A DNA stretch of 64,000 nucleotides from Sipunculus nudus. Taxonomy: Eukaryota > Annelida > Sipuncula > Golfingiida > Sipunculidae. Made by a program: the position numbers and the translations under genes. How positions within the stretch are numbered: position 1 is the stretch's first letter; each line of letters begins with the position of its first letter. The stretch spans positions 13,173,676-13,237,675 of the forward strand of contig CM049311.1 in NCBI GenBank assembly GCA_026874595.1, given 5' to 3'. Shown piece by piece: positions 36,311 to 49,849 of this stretch. Under the pieces are notes generated by a model. It was not told the DNA's origin and made no database searches. It saw only the letters and a program-made list of their open reading frames with translations.

Positions 36311-36580
36311 AAAAAAATTGCCAACTCTATCACATGGTGTGATAAACATCATCTTTTACTTTATTTTAAAGGCCAAGGAACTCGTTTCCGGGACTCATTC
36401 ATGCCCAGTTCATTGCGTTTGTTCAAAAAGGATATGTAAAGCATTTATACGTTTTTTTTGTCGTTAATCATATGCTTTTTATCTTGGTTTCATTATTATT
36501 TTTTTTATTATTATTATTATCCTTGCCCAGTGTGTTTTTTCTCTACCTGTATACCTAGATGTGACCACTGTTCACCATAC

Positions 36581-39500
36581 CTCATTCGGTATTACTTCCT
36601 GCAGGTTTTCCTGGGCTTTTTCAAACGATCTAATGCTGCTTTTGATTCAACAGAAGGACTGCTGTTCCTCTGAGCTCGAAGTTTTGCAGAACCATGTCTC
36701 GTCGTATTGGGGAAATGTGGGTTTTATTTTCTCTTTTTCAAATTCCAAAACTTGCTGTTTTAGGCTTATATTGGCTCTGACGGTTAGCAAAAGTTGGGTT
36801 AACTGATCCTGAAATAATATAATACAATATAATACAATAATAAAAGTAAAATAAAAATGGAATATTATATAGTAGAATTGGATGGAATATAAAACAAAAA
36901 AATATATGAGATTATAACAGAGTAAAACAGAATAAATGAGAAATAACTAAATTATAAAATAAAATGAATAAAATAGCATATTTCATATTATAATAGAGTA
37001 TAATAGAACAGGAAAGAATGGGATACAACAGAAAAAGAGAATAAAATATAATGGAATATGATATAATATTAAATGAATAGTATATAACTGGACATAATAG
37101 AATGGAATGGAAAAGAACAAAAAAGAACAGAATAGATCAAAATAGAATAGAAAAGAACAGAAAACAATAGATTAAAATGTACAATCCCATTTTAATTGTG
37201 TCAAATTATCAAAGCTGACCGCATTGATTGCTTCATTTCATATCAGTCATTAATTAAATTAGCAGAACCACAACAACTTTAACTACAACTGCTGCTGCTG
37301 ATTATTATACATGTACATGATATCATATGCATGTCTAAAATTATTATAAATTATTTTAGATTCAATTTTTGTTTCAGTCCAATTTAAATATATTAATACG
37401 CAAAGATCAAACATGCTTAAACAGCTGGTAGCATGAGAACTATACAAACAATTTCATTTTTCAGGTTAAGATATAATCATTCTTGACAACTTTACCTGAA
37501 GATCTAAACATATCTATAAAATAAACGTTCTGACCTGGACCATGGGTGTGACGAGGTTGTCTTAATACAAGATGGGTAGACATGGGTAGGTATGGTGGAT
37601 AGATCTCCTCTTTTTCACGGGAAAAGCCGACGCATTTTGCTTTGTTCGTTTTCGATTTTACGACAACAAAGAAACACTGCCAGAAACCGGAGACACCTAA
37701 CATTAGCTTAATCGCTAACGTTAGTAAGCATATTTAAAAAGTCGCAATATACTAATTAGCCTTCTAGATAACTTTATATAAAGACGGCAAACAGAACAGT
37801 TCATTCTCTCTCTCTCGTTATGTTTTATTATCATAATTATTTTTTTTACGTGGGTTATTTTAGATTTATCTAATAATATATACTGTTCCCATCCTCTCCC
37901 TTCTAACCGTCTTTTCTCTCTCACCTGAAAATTTATGGGTAGGTAAAATATATTTTTTTATGAAATTATATCAAATATACATTTGTATTAGTTTTATTAT
38001 CATATACATACGAAGGTCTCCAGCAACTGAAGAACATGCTGAGTTGCCATGGTGACCTGAGCCATAACGTTCCCCTTTACTCCGGTGACGTTACGGTAGA
38101 GGACGTTGCACTCAGTGAGTCGCGTCAACGACAAACACCGAGCAGACGATCAACAGACCATACCTGTCCAAATAAAACTATATAGTTGTACACCGTACGA
38201 GTCAATAGAAAACTAAATAGTTTAAAATTATACCGGTTAATATAAAACTAATACTTGACCTGTTAATATAACTCTAAGTATGTGTACAATACACCTGTTA
38301 ATATAAAACTAAATAATCACGCACTAAACATTTATTTCAAGTTTCACATTATACAGTTTATTGAGATCTACTTGGTTTTCGTACTTCCGATGTTTTACTG
38401 TGCCCTGTACTGGAATATTTAAGATAATGGTAGGCTTATAGAAAATATTTGCGTAATATTCAAAGCAGGCTCTCTAAGGCGCGTCCAGTGGCGAATCTAT
38501 GGGCATGAGCGTATAGCGTCCGAGTGGGTTGATTGGTTTGGTAGAGGGGCTGCCCAACCACAGGCACTTGAAACACTTTGGAGCGGGGGCGGTGATATAA
38601 TAAGCATTTGCGGACCCCTTCCCAACCGTTGTACTAGCATATTTTTTTTTATCAAACTGGTTCCCTTATTTTGGAGGCCAATTTTCCAAAGTTTGTGGTT
38701 ACCCGCTCACATACGCCTTGAAAGCAACTTTAAAACATTTTGTATGGCGTTCCGCTTCCACTACGACTAATATTGAGGAAAAGAAATGGAACCTGACATC
38801 TTGACACGAGAAGTCATGAGGACTTCGTCATTAATGAAGATGAACATTCAAATATTATAAACACTTGGCCCAATAATGAAGTTGCCTACAGTAGCAGAGT
38901 CTGGCATTCAAGTTAGAACATTTTAGCTCGTAAGTTTACACATCGGTAATGCTCTTTTAGATTCATCTGCCGTTAACGGGTGAGATCAGCTTTAAGAACA
39001 GCCTAGAAGAATATTTTAGGTATCTTTCACTTCTAGATATCTTTTATGAGATGTTAAATGGGTCGGACTAAGGAATTGCATGAGTACAATATAGATTATA
39101 TTAATGTGGATATTGTTCTGGGGGTAGTCATCGTTTAAATTCAATGACAAAAGCAATATCAATTTCAAGTATGTAAAAGCTGGGGTATCGTACGCTTGAA
39201 TCCAAGAAGAGGCGGGAAGAATTTTAACGGTCAGCCTCAACCCCGGTTGAGCCGTCCATGATGTCACGTCCATGAGTATAGATTATTTTAAATGCATGCG
39301 GCCCGTAAATTCTGAGCGTCCCCGTTTTAACCGCTGATTTAGATGGATTCACCTTGCACCTGAGCCTTTCGGTGAGTGATTTCGTCAACAACAACAAAAA
39401 AATCTTAATAGATAAAGATGAACATGTGGACTAGTCTTTTTTGTCAAAGGAACTTTATTACAGCTTTGTCTTGATAGATATCACATACATTCACGGAGAA

Positions 39501-39873
39501 AATTTTGATCAAATCTAAGAGCGATTTTAACATAATTTTATAAATTCAATTGAATCATAAACCAAGGTGTATTCCTGAGGACAACGTACACGTCCATCTC
39601 CTCAACGACCGGGGACTAAATCACGGTTCAGGGGTTTTGCTTTAAAAGTTGACATACCCGAACATTCGATCTGTGGAAGAGAGCCACCATATCAGTTTAA
39701 CAAAACTTTGTTTTTTTGTATTAAAGCGTTTCTCTCTGCTCATGATAATAATTTAGCTACCATTATTAGAGACGAGTATTTATTTAGCTACTTTAGTGAG
39801 CAATAGATCAAAATAAATAGATTGTATAAAATAAAATAGATAAAAACACCTGCCGTTTGGTCCACAAAGCTAT
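36581..39873 (-). pseudogene. Cytokine-like gene, copy II: pseudogene
   Basis: Remnants of exons 1-4 are at about 39873-39855, 38163-38012, 37676-37535 and 36808-36581. Exon 1 has lost the start codon (ATA for ATG) and the GT donor. Exon 2 is shortened and has a 2-base loss that shifts the frame. Exon 3 is 142 nt instead of 147, also frame-shifting. Exon 4 keeps its length class (76 codons) and ETWFC, but codon 54 is TGA (36647-36649) where copy I has AGA. Exon 5 was not found. At nucleotide level it is much closer to copy I than to copy III, so it arose in the same segmental duplication. Confidence 0.78.
36815..37180. repeat. Expanded ATAGA/AATGGA-type simple sequence in copy II intron 3
   Basis: Roughly 360 bases of AATAGA, AATGGA and ATAATAT units. 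Same position as the shorter tract in copy I, so it expanded after duplication. Confidence 0.8.
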
Positions 39874-39944
39874 TAATATTAAAAATACTGTGTCTACTAC
39901 AGCAAGGGATGATGAAACTATTGAAAGTAAACATGTCAATTACT

Positions 39945-39970
39945 ACATTCGCCTGCTTATATTGGGTAAG
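39945..39970 (-). promoter_or_regulatory. Paralogous TATA-type promoter of copy II
   Basis: TATAAGCAGGCGAA on the minus strand (39961-39948) aligns with the copy I promoter, although the gene itself is broken. Confidence 0.4.
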
Positions 39971-40659
39971 ATAAGTGAAAAAGGTACTGTAATATTTACA
40001 TAAGTTTCGGACATAGAAAATATATACTGCATAGGTTAATAACGAAAATAAAGGGTTCCGTTACTCGACAACTGCTTCGAACCAGGGGCTGGCGGGGTAG
40101 TTGGCAACGTGCATATGGAAGATCAGGCTTCCCGATATTCCTTTTCTGAATATACTTTTTAATTCCCGTAATTCATGATTTAAGTTGCTTTATATTGCGA
40201 ATGGAATTACACTGAGTCTAATGAACGACATTTTCCATTCCAACATGGGTCTTCTTTTAACGAGCAGTGTTTCCAGGAATAAATATAAAGGCTTTAGACG
40301 TATAATGTTGTGAGTGAAAACTGTTAGCTGTAGCGAGATCAGTCCCATAATACTTAATGACAGGGCTGTATGCTTCGTCGGAAATTAGCATCAGTTCTTC
40401 CAATAGAGTCATGATATGGGCACTGGGTAAATCACGAATTAAGGAGAGGGTTTTCCAGAACATGTTCATGTATTAGTTTTTTAACAACACAGATCGGTAT
40501 AAATCATTAGATTCATGTTCATGGGTATTTATGTTTGTTCCCCCTTTTTTCGTAAACGTACTTGCATGTGATTGTCTCTGTTTGCATACTTTAGTGTTAT
40601 TGCTTGTGTGTGCCTGTAACGGACGGGAATCTACTTACGCCACATAAATTTATTTATTG

Positions 40660-40662
<3 letters not shown>

Positions 40663-40701
<39 letters not shown>
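40663..40701. repeat. (GA)n microsatellite
   Basis: Pure GA units. Confidence 0.95.
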
Positions 40702-40705
<4 letters not shown>

Positions 40706-41142
40706 TCATCAATCGAATTTTAATGCTAAGCGTGATACATTATATATATTATAAAAATATTAAACGAATGATGGAAGGTATATTTCATATTCTTACATTT
40801 CTGTTTTTAAGGTCTGAAGAAAAAATTAGACAATATATTGGAAATGTAAAGATTGATGAGCATATATGGTAAGCTATCAAGGATGATGTTGGAATAAATC
40901 GACCCCAGTCCGGAGTCAAAACCTGTCTTGGCGTTTTATACAAATACACATTTTTAAAAATGTGTATTATCTCACGTTAAAAGTTCATTTTGGCTGAAAA
41001 CATAGGTTTTCCAGAAAAAAAGACCTTCCCTACGATCGGACTTACTTAGTTCCCATCTTTTACAAAAAGCATATGTATTGCTCTGTGTATTGCTAAAAAT
41101 ATTGAAACTTTTATATGTCATTAGTATAGTAATACTGGACTC

Positions 41143-41143
<1 letters not shown>

Positions 41144-41182
<39 letters not shown>
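41144..41182. repeat. (GA)n microsatellite
   Basis: Pure GA units. Confidence 0.95.
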
Positions 41183-41185
<3 letters not shown>

Positions 41186-41774
41186 AGATGCCAAAAGTAT
41201 ATACATTTTGACTTTTTATTTTATCAACATCGGGACGCCGCTGTTTATCAAGTTATGTTACAATACACTAAAAGTAATGTTACTTTAAACACATTCCGCC
41301 CTACGACAGCTGTACATATGCGCTTTTTTTAGGTAAAGGACGGATCATATCCTTGAACATCAATTGATAATCTATTTATAACACTCTCTATTACACACAG
41401 TGTCATACACATCCTGGTAAATGTTTTCGACTCATAATTTGTACGTTAGTTTCATCTATACAATGCCTTGCAAATCCTGGTAAAACTGTTTCGCCTCTTA
41501 ATTTTTACGTTAGTTTCATGTAAAGTGACCGATACGATTTTCATTCTTATTCTCAATCTCCCCGGCCACATATTCAAATAAACCGTAAAAGATCGATGTC
41601 TAGAAACAGATCATAGGGGCTGCCATATCGCATGGCGATATTATGGGTATACCTCTATTAGTTAAAGTTCTGATGGACCTCGCTCGTCCTCAACTTTTAA
41701 ATGATTAGAAAAGGAGTTAACTTTTATGTTAAATTATACGATATGGGGTGGTGTTCCAATTCGAACGTTTGAAA

Positions 41775-41876
<102 letters not shown>

Positions 41877-42269
41877 GAGGACTACAGAAAGTACGATTTC
41901 TGTTGCTGGATCGCGTGTACACGTGACGCAACACGTGTCGGCAGGAGCAGTAAAGGCTTGCTCATCAATCCCCTCCTTCTTCTCCCACACGCACAAACAG
42001 ACACACACGAAATTGTTGCCAAAGTCCTGAGATCTAAAGATTTGTAGATATATAATTTATCCTTTAAATTGGGTTCTTCTTATTTTTTGGTCCTATCAAT
42101 GCAAAAGTTTTGTAGCAAAATGAATACAGACCCGACACTTAGTCACCCAGGAATAATTTTGGGTAATATTGATGAAATTAAAATAAAATTTTACAACAAT
42201 CACTTGATTACTAGTGATATTAAATGTCAGTCTAATGCCAACATGGTGTTAGCGGCAGCTCCCACGACA

Positions 42270-45200
42270 AAACGATAAAATGTGTTGGCTTTCTTTATCT
42301 AAGATGTAGGTGGAGTTTTTCGGATATATCTCGATAGATTTCTCAAAATTAAAAAGTTACTTACGAATTCAACAAAGAGAATAAGAAAATAAGTCCGCGA
42401 ACAATTCTCAATACAGAGTATAAAAAGTTGATGATAAAGTTCGCACGGGTGCAAACACGCAGCCGTAAAAAGGAACAGCTAAACAAATATTAACTATACC
42501 ACAGAATCACTCAACGATCAATTAAAAAAGATGGTGGAACATAATCAGAGATCATTATATAATGAAATAGAGCAGATAGTTAGAAGAATTGTGCTGTTTG
42601 AAAATAAATGTGGTTTTAACTTAAAACATTTCATAGGATCACAGGTACAATTTTCTATATTTGTAATTACAATGTACTAATCTCTTGGTCGCTCATGTAA
42701 TGGTCAATTCAAGGAAGCTTATAAAGATATAAATACCTTTAAATCAAATTTTCATGTATATACACCCTTAGAACGGTTAATTGGATTAAACATAAGTGTT
42801 CCTGAGTTAGGTGTAATATTACCTCGATGAATTTATTTATATTTACCTGATAACATTCAACTCATACATGCCCCCATATGACTCCAGTATCATGTACTCA
42901 TACTAATAATCGCCCCCCCCCCCGTATTGTGGACGCATATTTTGTCCTCCAATTGGACACACGTTTGTTTTCAAATAAGTTCCTTGCTTATTTTGAAAAC
43001 TGGTGACCTCTGACCAGGGCTTTCTTGGTCAATAAGTGGAATTATACTTAATCGCCTGTAAGGTGACTTGTGAACGCGACGCCTTATAAAGTATTGCATA
43101 TTTTTCTGCAATAATTCTCCCTCCCGGTTGATTTACTTGTTACCTTGAGATTCAGGGTCAAATCTGCGCAAAACTTAGATTGTTGTGATTGCCATGAACC
43201 TGGAAGTACTTACGATTTTCCTTAAATTGAACACGCCAGTTCTTTCTGCAATATGCAAAGTGAGGATAATTTTATAAGTTTCATTTGTCTACACCTCTAA
43301 CAGTATACATTTAAAATGAGACCTACCAATATAATAATGGGAATCTCCATTTTTACAACATAAATTAATCGTCTATCTGGTAGATAATTTCCCATGCGTC
43401 AATCATTAGGTTTACCTGATATAACTTTTACAAATACCAGAAGCGAATCGAGGGAGGGGGAGAGGGACTAGCGGGTTCTAAGCTCTCGCCCCATTTTTTA
43501 GCCATCACAACCTTGTTAAGGGACGTCCCTCTCTTATCCGACCTTTTTTAGGTTTTGTCATTATAGTCCTGGGTGGGACGCCTACTTTTCTTAAAACTTT
43601 GATCCGCCCCTATACTTAAACTGACTGGTAGTGTTAATCAGGGAAAGTCATTTTTGCTCATTGACAGGACAGGAGACTATCATGTTGATATGAAGAGTAA
43701 TTCGATCTCTGGAACGACTCCTTCCCTGCATTAGACCATGGTCTGTTCATTATACTCCTATTCAGAAATGAAAATAAATGTTTAATCTTGATTTATAGCT
43801 TCAATTTATACCAATTTTCCTGCATGATAACTGAAGGTATATCAAAGTCACAGTATTCATGTTGTGAAAGAAAAATTTCCACGGTGTGTAATTTTACGAA
43901 TACGTTATTTTAAGAAGCCCTTTTCTATAATCTAGAATTCTTAAGATTTAGACGAGGCCGAGAATTTCCATGTGGGTCTAATTTCATGGCAATATAGTTA
44001 ATATTTATAATATCTTTGCAGGTTTAAACCCTTCCGTAACGAAATTTTATTTACATAACCCCTTTCCCTTTTATGAATCAGCGGTATATTGCTGTGATTG
44101 GCTGAGCGAAGCAGGCCGAGAACAGCGCTGGTTATCAGTCTAATTTTCATAGCATCCGGCTTGTGTTTAGCTAATGCCAGTCAAGGCACCCCCCATCGCA
44201 CGTACGTCATTAGCACTGTGCAGCAATATGACCTTTCCGAACCGAAAACCACAAGGGTGACAACGAGAAAATTAATTTTTGCAAGCAGGATATAGTTGTA
44301 TCATCATTAGGGACTCATTTTCAGGTTTTATTTAGGTCCATTAAAAAATATGATTGTTAACACCTCCGTAATTTTAATTGAACGCATAAAGAGTTGAATA
44401 TATACTTTAACTTTCTATAGGTATACAACGCATTGCTATAAGGATTCTGTATCTGTATTCATATAGTGTATTGATTCGGGGTTTTTAAATCATTATCTAA
44501 TTTGTCTTTGATCTGGCATGTTGTGGTCAGTAACGTAGGTAGTGACGTGGTAACCAGGTATATGTTTTATATTATGTATGTATTTTTAAATTGATATTAC
44601 AATACATCCCAGAAGCAGAGTCAAAATTGTGCAACCTATTGGTAAAAGACTGTAGTTGTCGTTTTGTACGCGAGGGTTTCAGATTCGTGATATTAATAAA
44701 AAGGGAATTATCACAAAAATTGAAACCTTTGTAAATAAGCGGTCACATTGGCGAAGATATGTTGAAACAATTGGACCACTTATAATATAAAAAATAATAG
44801 AAATTGTATGTCCAAACATTGCTTTTTATAAATGATATCAGATCTGTCATATTAGGCCTATCTACCATTTATTAAAACGGCAATTTTCTTTCGGCCAGTG
44901 TTATATTCGGTCTCCATGCAATTGATAAGATTTTGCGTACGTCTTCTTTTTATATTTTATATAAATGTAATATTTTTGGTGCGTAGTCCTGTGAATTGGC
45001 AACGGGTCTTCGATTCAATTCGATTATCGATTATTGCCTTTCTATTACATTCTCAACTCGATTGTTTAAAGTCACAATATTCTGTCAGAGACGTTCATCT
45101 ACTAAAAGTTGTCATTTCATATGATACAATAAGATTAAGATTATCACACACCTATGAATTTATGCAGACCAAGTAATGTTTTAATCTTCTCATCCATTAT

Positions 45201-45500
45201 TATGCTTACATCTATTGAGTGAGTTGTTTTGTTAAATAACAGTGCTACTTCAATATACATGTTGTATATTTGTTTCTAGTTAAGAGCTAGAGACCGAAGA
45301 AATATGAACATGAATGGAAATACAATAGTTTAAATTAATTGATAATTCCATGCCAGATTCGATTATCGATTAATGGCTGGCTTCGATTCAATGTATTCGA
45401 TGCATTGTTACCGCCTTGGTAGTGAGATGGTGAACATGGAATCCTAGCGAAACATTGAAAATGTGAAAATCCCGAAATTTTAACACTGTAAATATAAAGC
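42270..45500. other. No supported gene; duplicated flank of copy II
   Basis: Non-coding patches paralogous to 23.1-27.6 kb. A C11 homopolymer at about 42912-42922 and the inverted dispersed repeat at 43439 are the only distinct elements. Homology to block I ends near 44680. Confidence 0.5.
43439..43612 (-). repeat. Dispersed SINE-like repeat, copy c, reverse orientation
   Basis: Its reverse complement reads CCACCCAGGACTATAATGACAAAACC, then ACAAGGTTGTGATGGCTAAAAAA and ends GATTCGCTTCTGG, matching copies a and b in order. Confidence 0.65.
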
Positions 45501-45509
45501 CAACCATTA

Positions 45510-45510
45510 G

Positions 45511-45543
<33 letters not shown>

Positions 45544-45553
45544 ATATATATAT
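45510..45553. repeat. (TA)n microsatellite, interrupted
   Basis: TA runs separated by TATTATA steps. Confidence 0.9.
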
Positions 45554-45740
45554 TATATTTATTATACATTTGTATATACATATATATAAATGTATATACA
45601 CACATATAACTATACTTATATATGATTATATATATAAACACACAAATATAAACACACATATCATTAATTTTTACCAAAATCTTAAAAAAAAGTTTACCAT
45701 CGGGAAGCACAATAATCACTCTTTACACTGCTGCCTTATA

Positions 45741-46640
45741 GGTACTTTGCTGCAAGAGCGTGTTATTTTATATGTATGCTGATGATGCTACTTTGTATTT
45801 GATTTTCAGCCTGAGCACGTCAGCAATATTTCACATAAATGGAGGCTACTGCTGGTTTAGTAAGTAAGTGGATGGCCAACAACAGTCTGAAAATGAACGA
45901 TGATAAAACACAGGTGATGCTGATTACATCTTAAGATTGGGCGGAAAAGAATAAATGTCAAAATCGTCCAATCGGCGAACATAAATTTCCACCATCTCAG
46001 TGGTTTCAAAGCCTTGATGTTTATTTTGATTTCCATTCCACCATAGAGCAACATGTGAACACCATATGTCATGTAGCCTATACATGCATCTCCACGCCAT
46101 CTTTAAAATAAAAGCGTATTTTGGATCAACGTTCTCTTGAGCGCCTGATTTATGCTTTTGTCACTTCCAAGTTAGATTATGGAAATACTTCAATTTTTTA
46201 TATCCGTCTTCCTTATTTCAGAGGCTTCAGCGAGTTGATAACAGCGCAGCCGGTATACCAAGTGGATGTGACAAGTAATGATCACATGATACCTGTTTTG
46301 CGGGAGCTGCACTGGTCCCTTGCAAGTAAGCGCTTTAAATATATGGTGTCCATTATGATACTACTTTTCAAGACCAAATATCGCATGACCTGGTTCCACT
46401 TACAAGATATATTTCAATCGTACACAGCAGGCCGATGCCTCAGATCGGCCGATCATGACTTACCTTTTTGTTTCCACGTACAAATTGTTTCATGGATGCT
46501 CAATGAGCATTTTGTCAGGAAGGTCCCACTTTGTGGAATTCAGTTCCTCTAGAATTAAGAAAAGCTGAGAACCCAGCCGCTTTAACAAAATGCTCAAGAC
46601 ATACTTGTTTGTACAATATTTTGATTAGCTGTGATTTGCC
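45741..46640 (+). pseudogene. LINE RT C-terminal half, broken (CR1/L2-like)
   Basis: YMYADDATLYL (from about 45770) is the catalytic box. Then WMANNSLKMNDDKTQVM (about 45871), a region with stops, SLERLIYAFVTSKLDYGN (from 46130), and HMIPVLRELHWSLASKRFKYMV with the following LQDIFQSYTAGRCLRSAD. The order matches the RT palm/thumb and C-terminal part of CR1/L2-group LINEs. Several stops and shifts. An ATT-rich stretch near 46900 may be the remains of a tail. Confidence 0.78.
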
Positions 46641-46659
46641 TATGTGCAGATTTTCATTT

Positions 46660-47928
46660 CCATACCGTAAGTTTTACTTCTTTTATAGGTGCAATGTCTT
46701 TTATTGATTAAGTATCATAAAGTTAATGTATATTACTGGATTATGTGCATGTAGTATCTAGCCTAAGTAATATCTAAATGTTTTTCTTCATTTTTATTTA
46801 ATAAATGTTGTTTTCTCATAGTCTTTTTATGCAATTGCTTGCTTGTAATAGCGTTCAAGAGCAAAACACTGTTTATTTTACGCTTTACAAAATAAAATAT
46901 TATTATATTATTATTATTCATAACAATCATAGAAAAAATAAAAAGACAATCATAGAAAGATTAAAAGAAGGGGACACTTTTACATCAGGATGAATGCAAG
47001 CAACATAACAGGTTAGCGACTATAGCTCTGAATTGCTCTCCAGTTTTCTATGTATAATATTTCCATTTATATACAATGAAACAGATTGAAACAACATCTA
47101 TCTATAAAAAATGCACCACACCATATAAGACCATTAGTTCTCTCTGCTGCATGCAAAGTCGCTGTGCCGACACTTGAAGTGGGTGAGACGATAAGGTCAC
47201 TACTGTTTAATTAAATCATACTTATGGTTTGTTGAGGCATGAGGGTGAATCCCTGACAGTAACATATAAATGCGTCAAGGAGGACTTTGTGATTCCCTCT
47301 CATTAGCTTATTGGAACATCACGCTAAAGATGAAAGAAAGATGTCATTGCTACGGTGAAGTTAATAGCTGGTATGGATATAATAGGGGTACAGATCACGC
47401 AATGACTGAATGATCAACGTTAGTTTGGCCATAATCTGCCAGAAACCTCAGCAACTGCCCGAGTCCAACTAGTCGATACCAGGGGGCACTTACTACCGGC
47501 CGGAGATGTCCTGTTAGTAATGCGTTCGACAAATGAAAATTAATTATATTATTCGGTAGAAGTATGCCTACCTCATATTATCATAAAGCATAAGTATAGG
47601 GAGTAGATTTGGTCAGTCATTAAGAGAGGATTGATGGGTGTAGTGAAAAAAACTTATTGTGCGGGGCTGTTGAATATACCCTGCTATATCGTTACACAGG
47701 TTCAGCCAATGCAGGTTTGATAAGCTAACCCAAACAGCTTGATTATTCAATGAAAAAGCACGAGGTAAAAAGATTTACCTAGGTTGGCTGACGGGTTGGA
47801 TGAGAGTGGTTAGGGCTGTGTAATTACTTGCGTTGATAGACGTTTCGGATGAGTGGGCCGAGTTTTATAGGAACCAGCCATTTTCATATATAGTCTTTTA
47901 CATCTATAAACAATAAACTAGCATGTAT

Positions 47929-47930
<2 letters not shown>
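46660..47930. other. No supported gene
   Basis: Non-coding; an ATT-rich stretch at about 46896-46925. Confidence 0.45.

Positions 47931-47937
<7 letters not shown>

Positions 47938-47989
<52 letters not shown>
47938..47989. repeat. (TA)n microsatellite
   Basis: Uninterrupted TA dinucleotides. Confidence 0.95.
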
Positions 47990-47991
<2 letters not shown>

Positions 47992-48929
47992 CATGTAAAG
48001 GATGCTCACGTATGCAACGGCGTACCTAGCCTCAAAGTAAAAGCATACTTTAATTCAAAGCTACATCAAAATCATTTTAGAATTAAAGTGATTATGCATT
48101 TTGCGAGGTTTTATTTATAAACTTATCACTATTTGTTATTCAATAAAACATTCAAATACATTTCAAGTAATGATAAAATTTAAATATATGTTATAATTTA
48201 ATTTCAAATGATTTGTCACAATATACAACAACTGTCTGTAGGTAGTCGATAATGAAGCTGTTAATAACAGAATTAACAGTATAGGTAAATATATCATTAG
48301 TTTAAGTTTTGAACTCTAAAAGTTAAAACTGATACTTGATACGTATATTGAACATGTTGCTAAGCAGCTAGGGGGGTTCCTCCAGCCGGACAGTTATAAT
48401 AGAATTATATTTTAAAGTCAAAATAATTCCTATATAGGTCTTGGTGTTTATTGGTTTTATTCACCTTACATAAAAGATCATGAAGGTCATATTGGTTAAT
48501 CAAAAGACACAGGCATTTAGGTAGTACTCATTATATTCACGATAGTGTAAACGTCTGTATTTTAACGAGACTGATGTTAGAGTATGAAGAATCATGGAAA
48601 AAGGGCATTTCGGGTTGTTTCAGGCTGTTTAAATATCCTGGAATTTAGGGAATTCAAGGGTTCAAGGATGGAAATTCTTAATACTTTCCAAGGAAAGAGC
48701 AACACAATTCGTCAAAATATTTTTCGCACAATATGTACGACAGACACCACACCCCCACTACCTGGTGCCATTGGTCTTCTGGCAGGGTTTTTCCCTGGTG
48801 ATTATCAGATGCTGGTAGGGATTTCTGTAAATGACGACCGCCCTAAAATGCAGGCTTTTTGCATGATTGGTCCGTTTATCGATGGCGTTCTGACATTGCA
48901 AGACCACAGATCTAATAAAGAATAACTAC

Positions 48930-49790
48930 AGATATGTATTTCTTGCCTCTATAGAGATCGTCCGCAAATAATTTTGTTGGTTCCACCGCCAAATTTTTAA
49001 TCTTAAATTCTTGGAAAGGGACAAAAAGACCAAATTTGATTTTCTTGAGGAACCCCATCTGCCACTGAACTGTACTGAATCCCAGAAATACCGCCCCCCC
49101 CCCCAATGTACGATCGTTCGCTAATCATTTGGTATGTTCTACTGTCAAGTTTATAATCCCTTGAATATTTGAACATCGGACAAAAAGGCCAAATTTGTAT
49201 TTTTTGTGGAACTCATAATGCCACTGATAAAACTAAATCCTAAAAAAATCCCCCCCCCCCCCAAAAAGAAAAGAAGAGTGTGCAAAACGTTCGCTAACCA
49301 TTTGGTAGGTTCCACTGTCCAGTGTATAATCCCTGGAATCTTGAACATGAGACAAAAAGGCCACATTTGTAATTTTTGTGGAACTCCTTATGCCACTGAT
49401 TAAACTAAATCCCAGAAATGCAGCCCCTTAAAATGTGCAAATCGTTCGCTAATCATTTGGTAGGTTCCACTGTCTAGTTTATAATCCCTGGAATATTTGA
49501 ACATTGGACAAAAAGGTCATATTTGTACTTTTTGTGGAACTCCTTATGCCACTGGTTAAACTAAATCCCAGAAATGCCGCCCCCCGAAATTTGCAAATTG
49601 TTCGCTTATTATTTGGTAGGTGTCACTGTCCAGTTTATAGTCCCTGGAATACTTGAACAGGGGACAAAAAGATCGAATTTGTACTTTTTGTGGAACTCCT
49701 TGTGCCATTCATTATACTAATTCCCCGAAATGCCGCCCCCAAAATGTGGCGCCCGGGGCGGACCGCCCCTGCCACCCCCCCCCCTTAGGT
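48930..49790. repeat. Tandem repeat, about 155-173 bp unit, roughly five copies
   Basis: CATTTGGTA(G/T)GTTC-like starts lie at about 49126, 49299, 49454 and 49611, with a partial unit before. Each unit carries GACAAAAAGG, TTTTTGTGGAACTC, TGCCACTG and CCCAGAAATGC followed by a C-rich stretch. Units differ by point changes and C-tract length. Confidence 0.85.
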
Positions 49791-49800
49791 ACGCCACTGA
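49760..49800 (-). mobile_element. hAT-like element end next to the tandem array
   Basis: Read on the minus strand from 49800 it begins CAGTGGCGTACCTAAGGGGG. A CAGTGGCG start followed by a G-run is typical of non-autonomous hAT elements in marine invertebrates. A possible opposite end, AACGGCGTACCTAGCC, is at 48017-48032 in inverted orientation. Flanking 8-bp duplications do not match, so the pairing is unproven. Confidence 0.4.
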
Positions 49801-49849
49801 TGACATTCGCGAAAAAACACCCAATTCATGCTCAGTATCCCCCAAAACG

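Noticed and set aside
48584-48925. 113-codon open frame before the tandem repeat
   Set aside because: No recognisable motif. It could belong to the hAT-like element, but nothing in it looks like a transposase.
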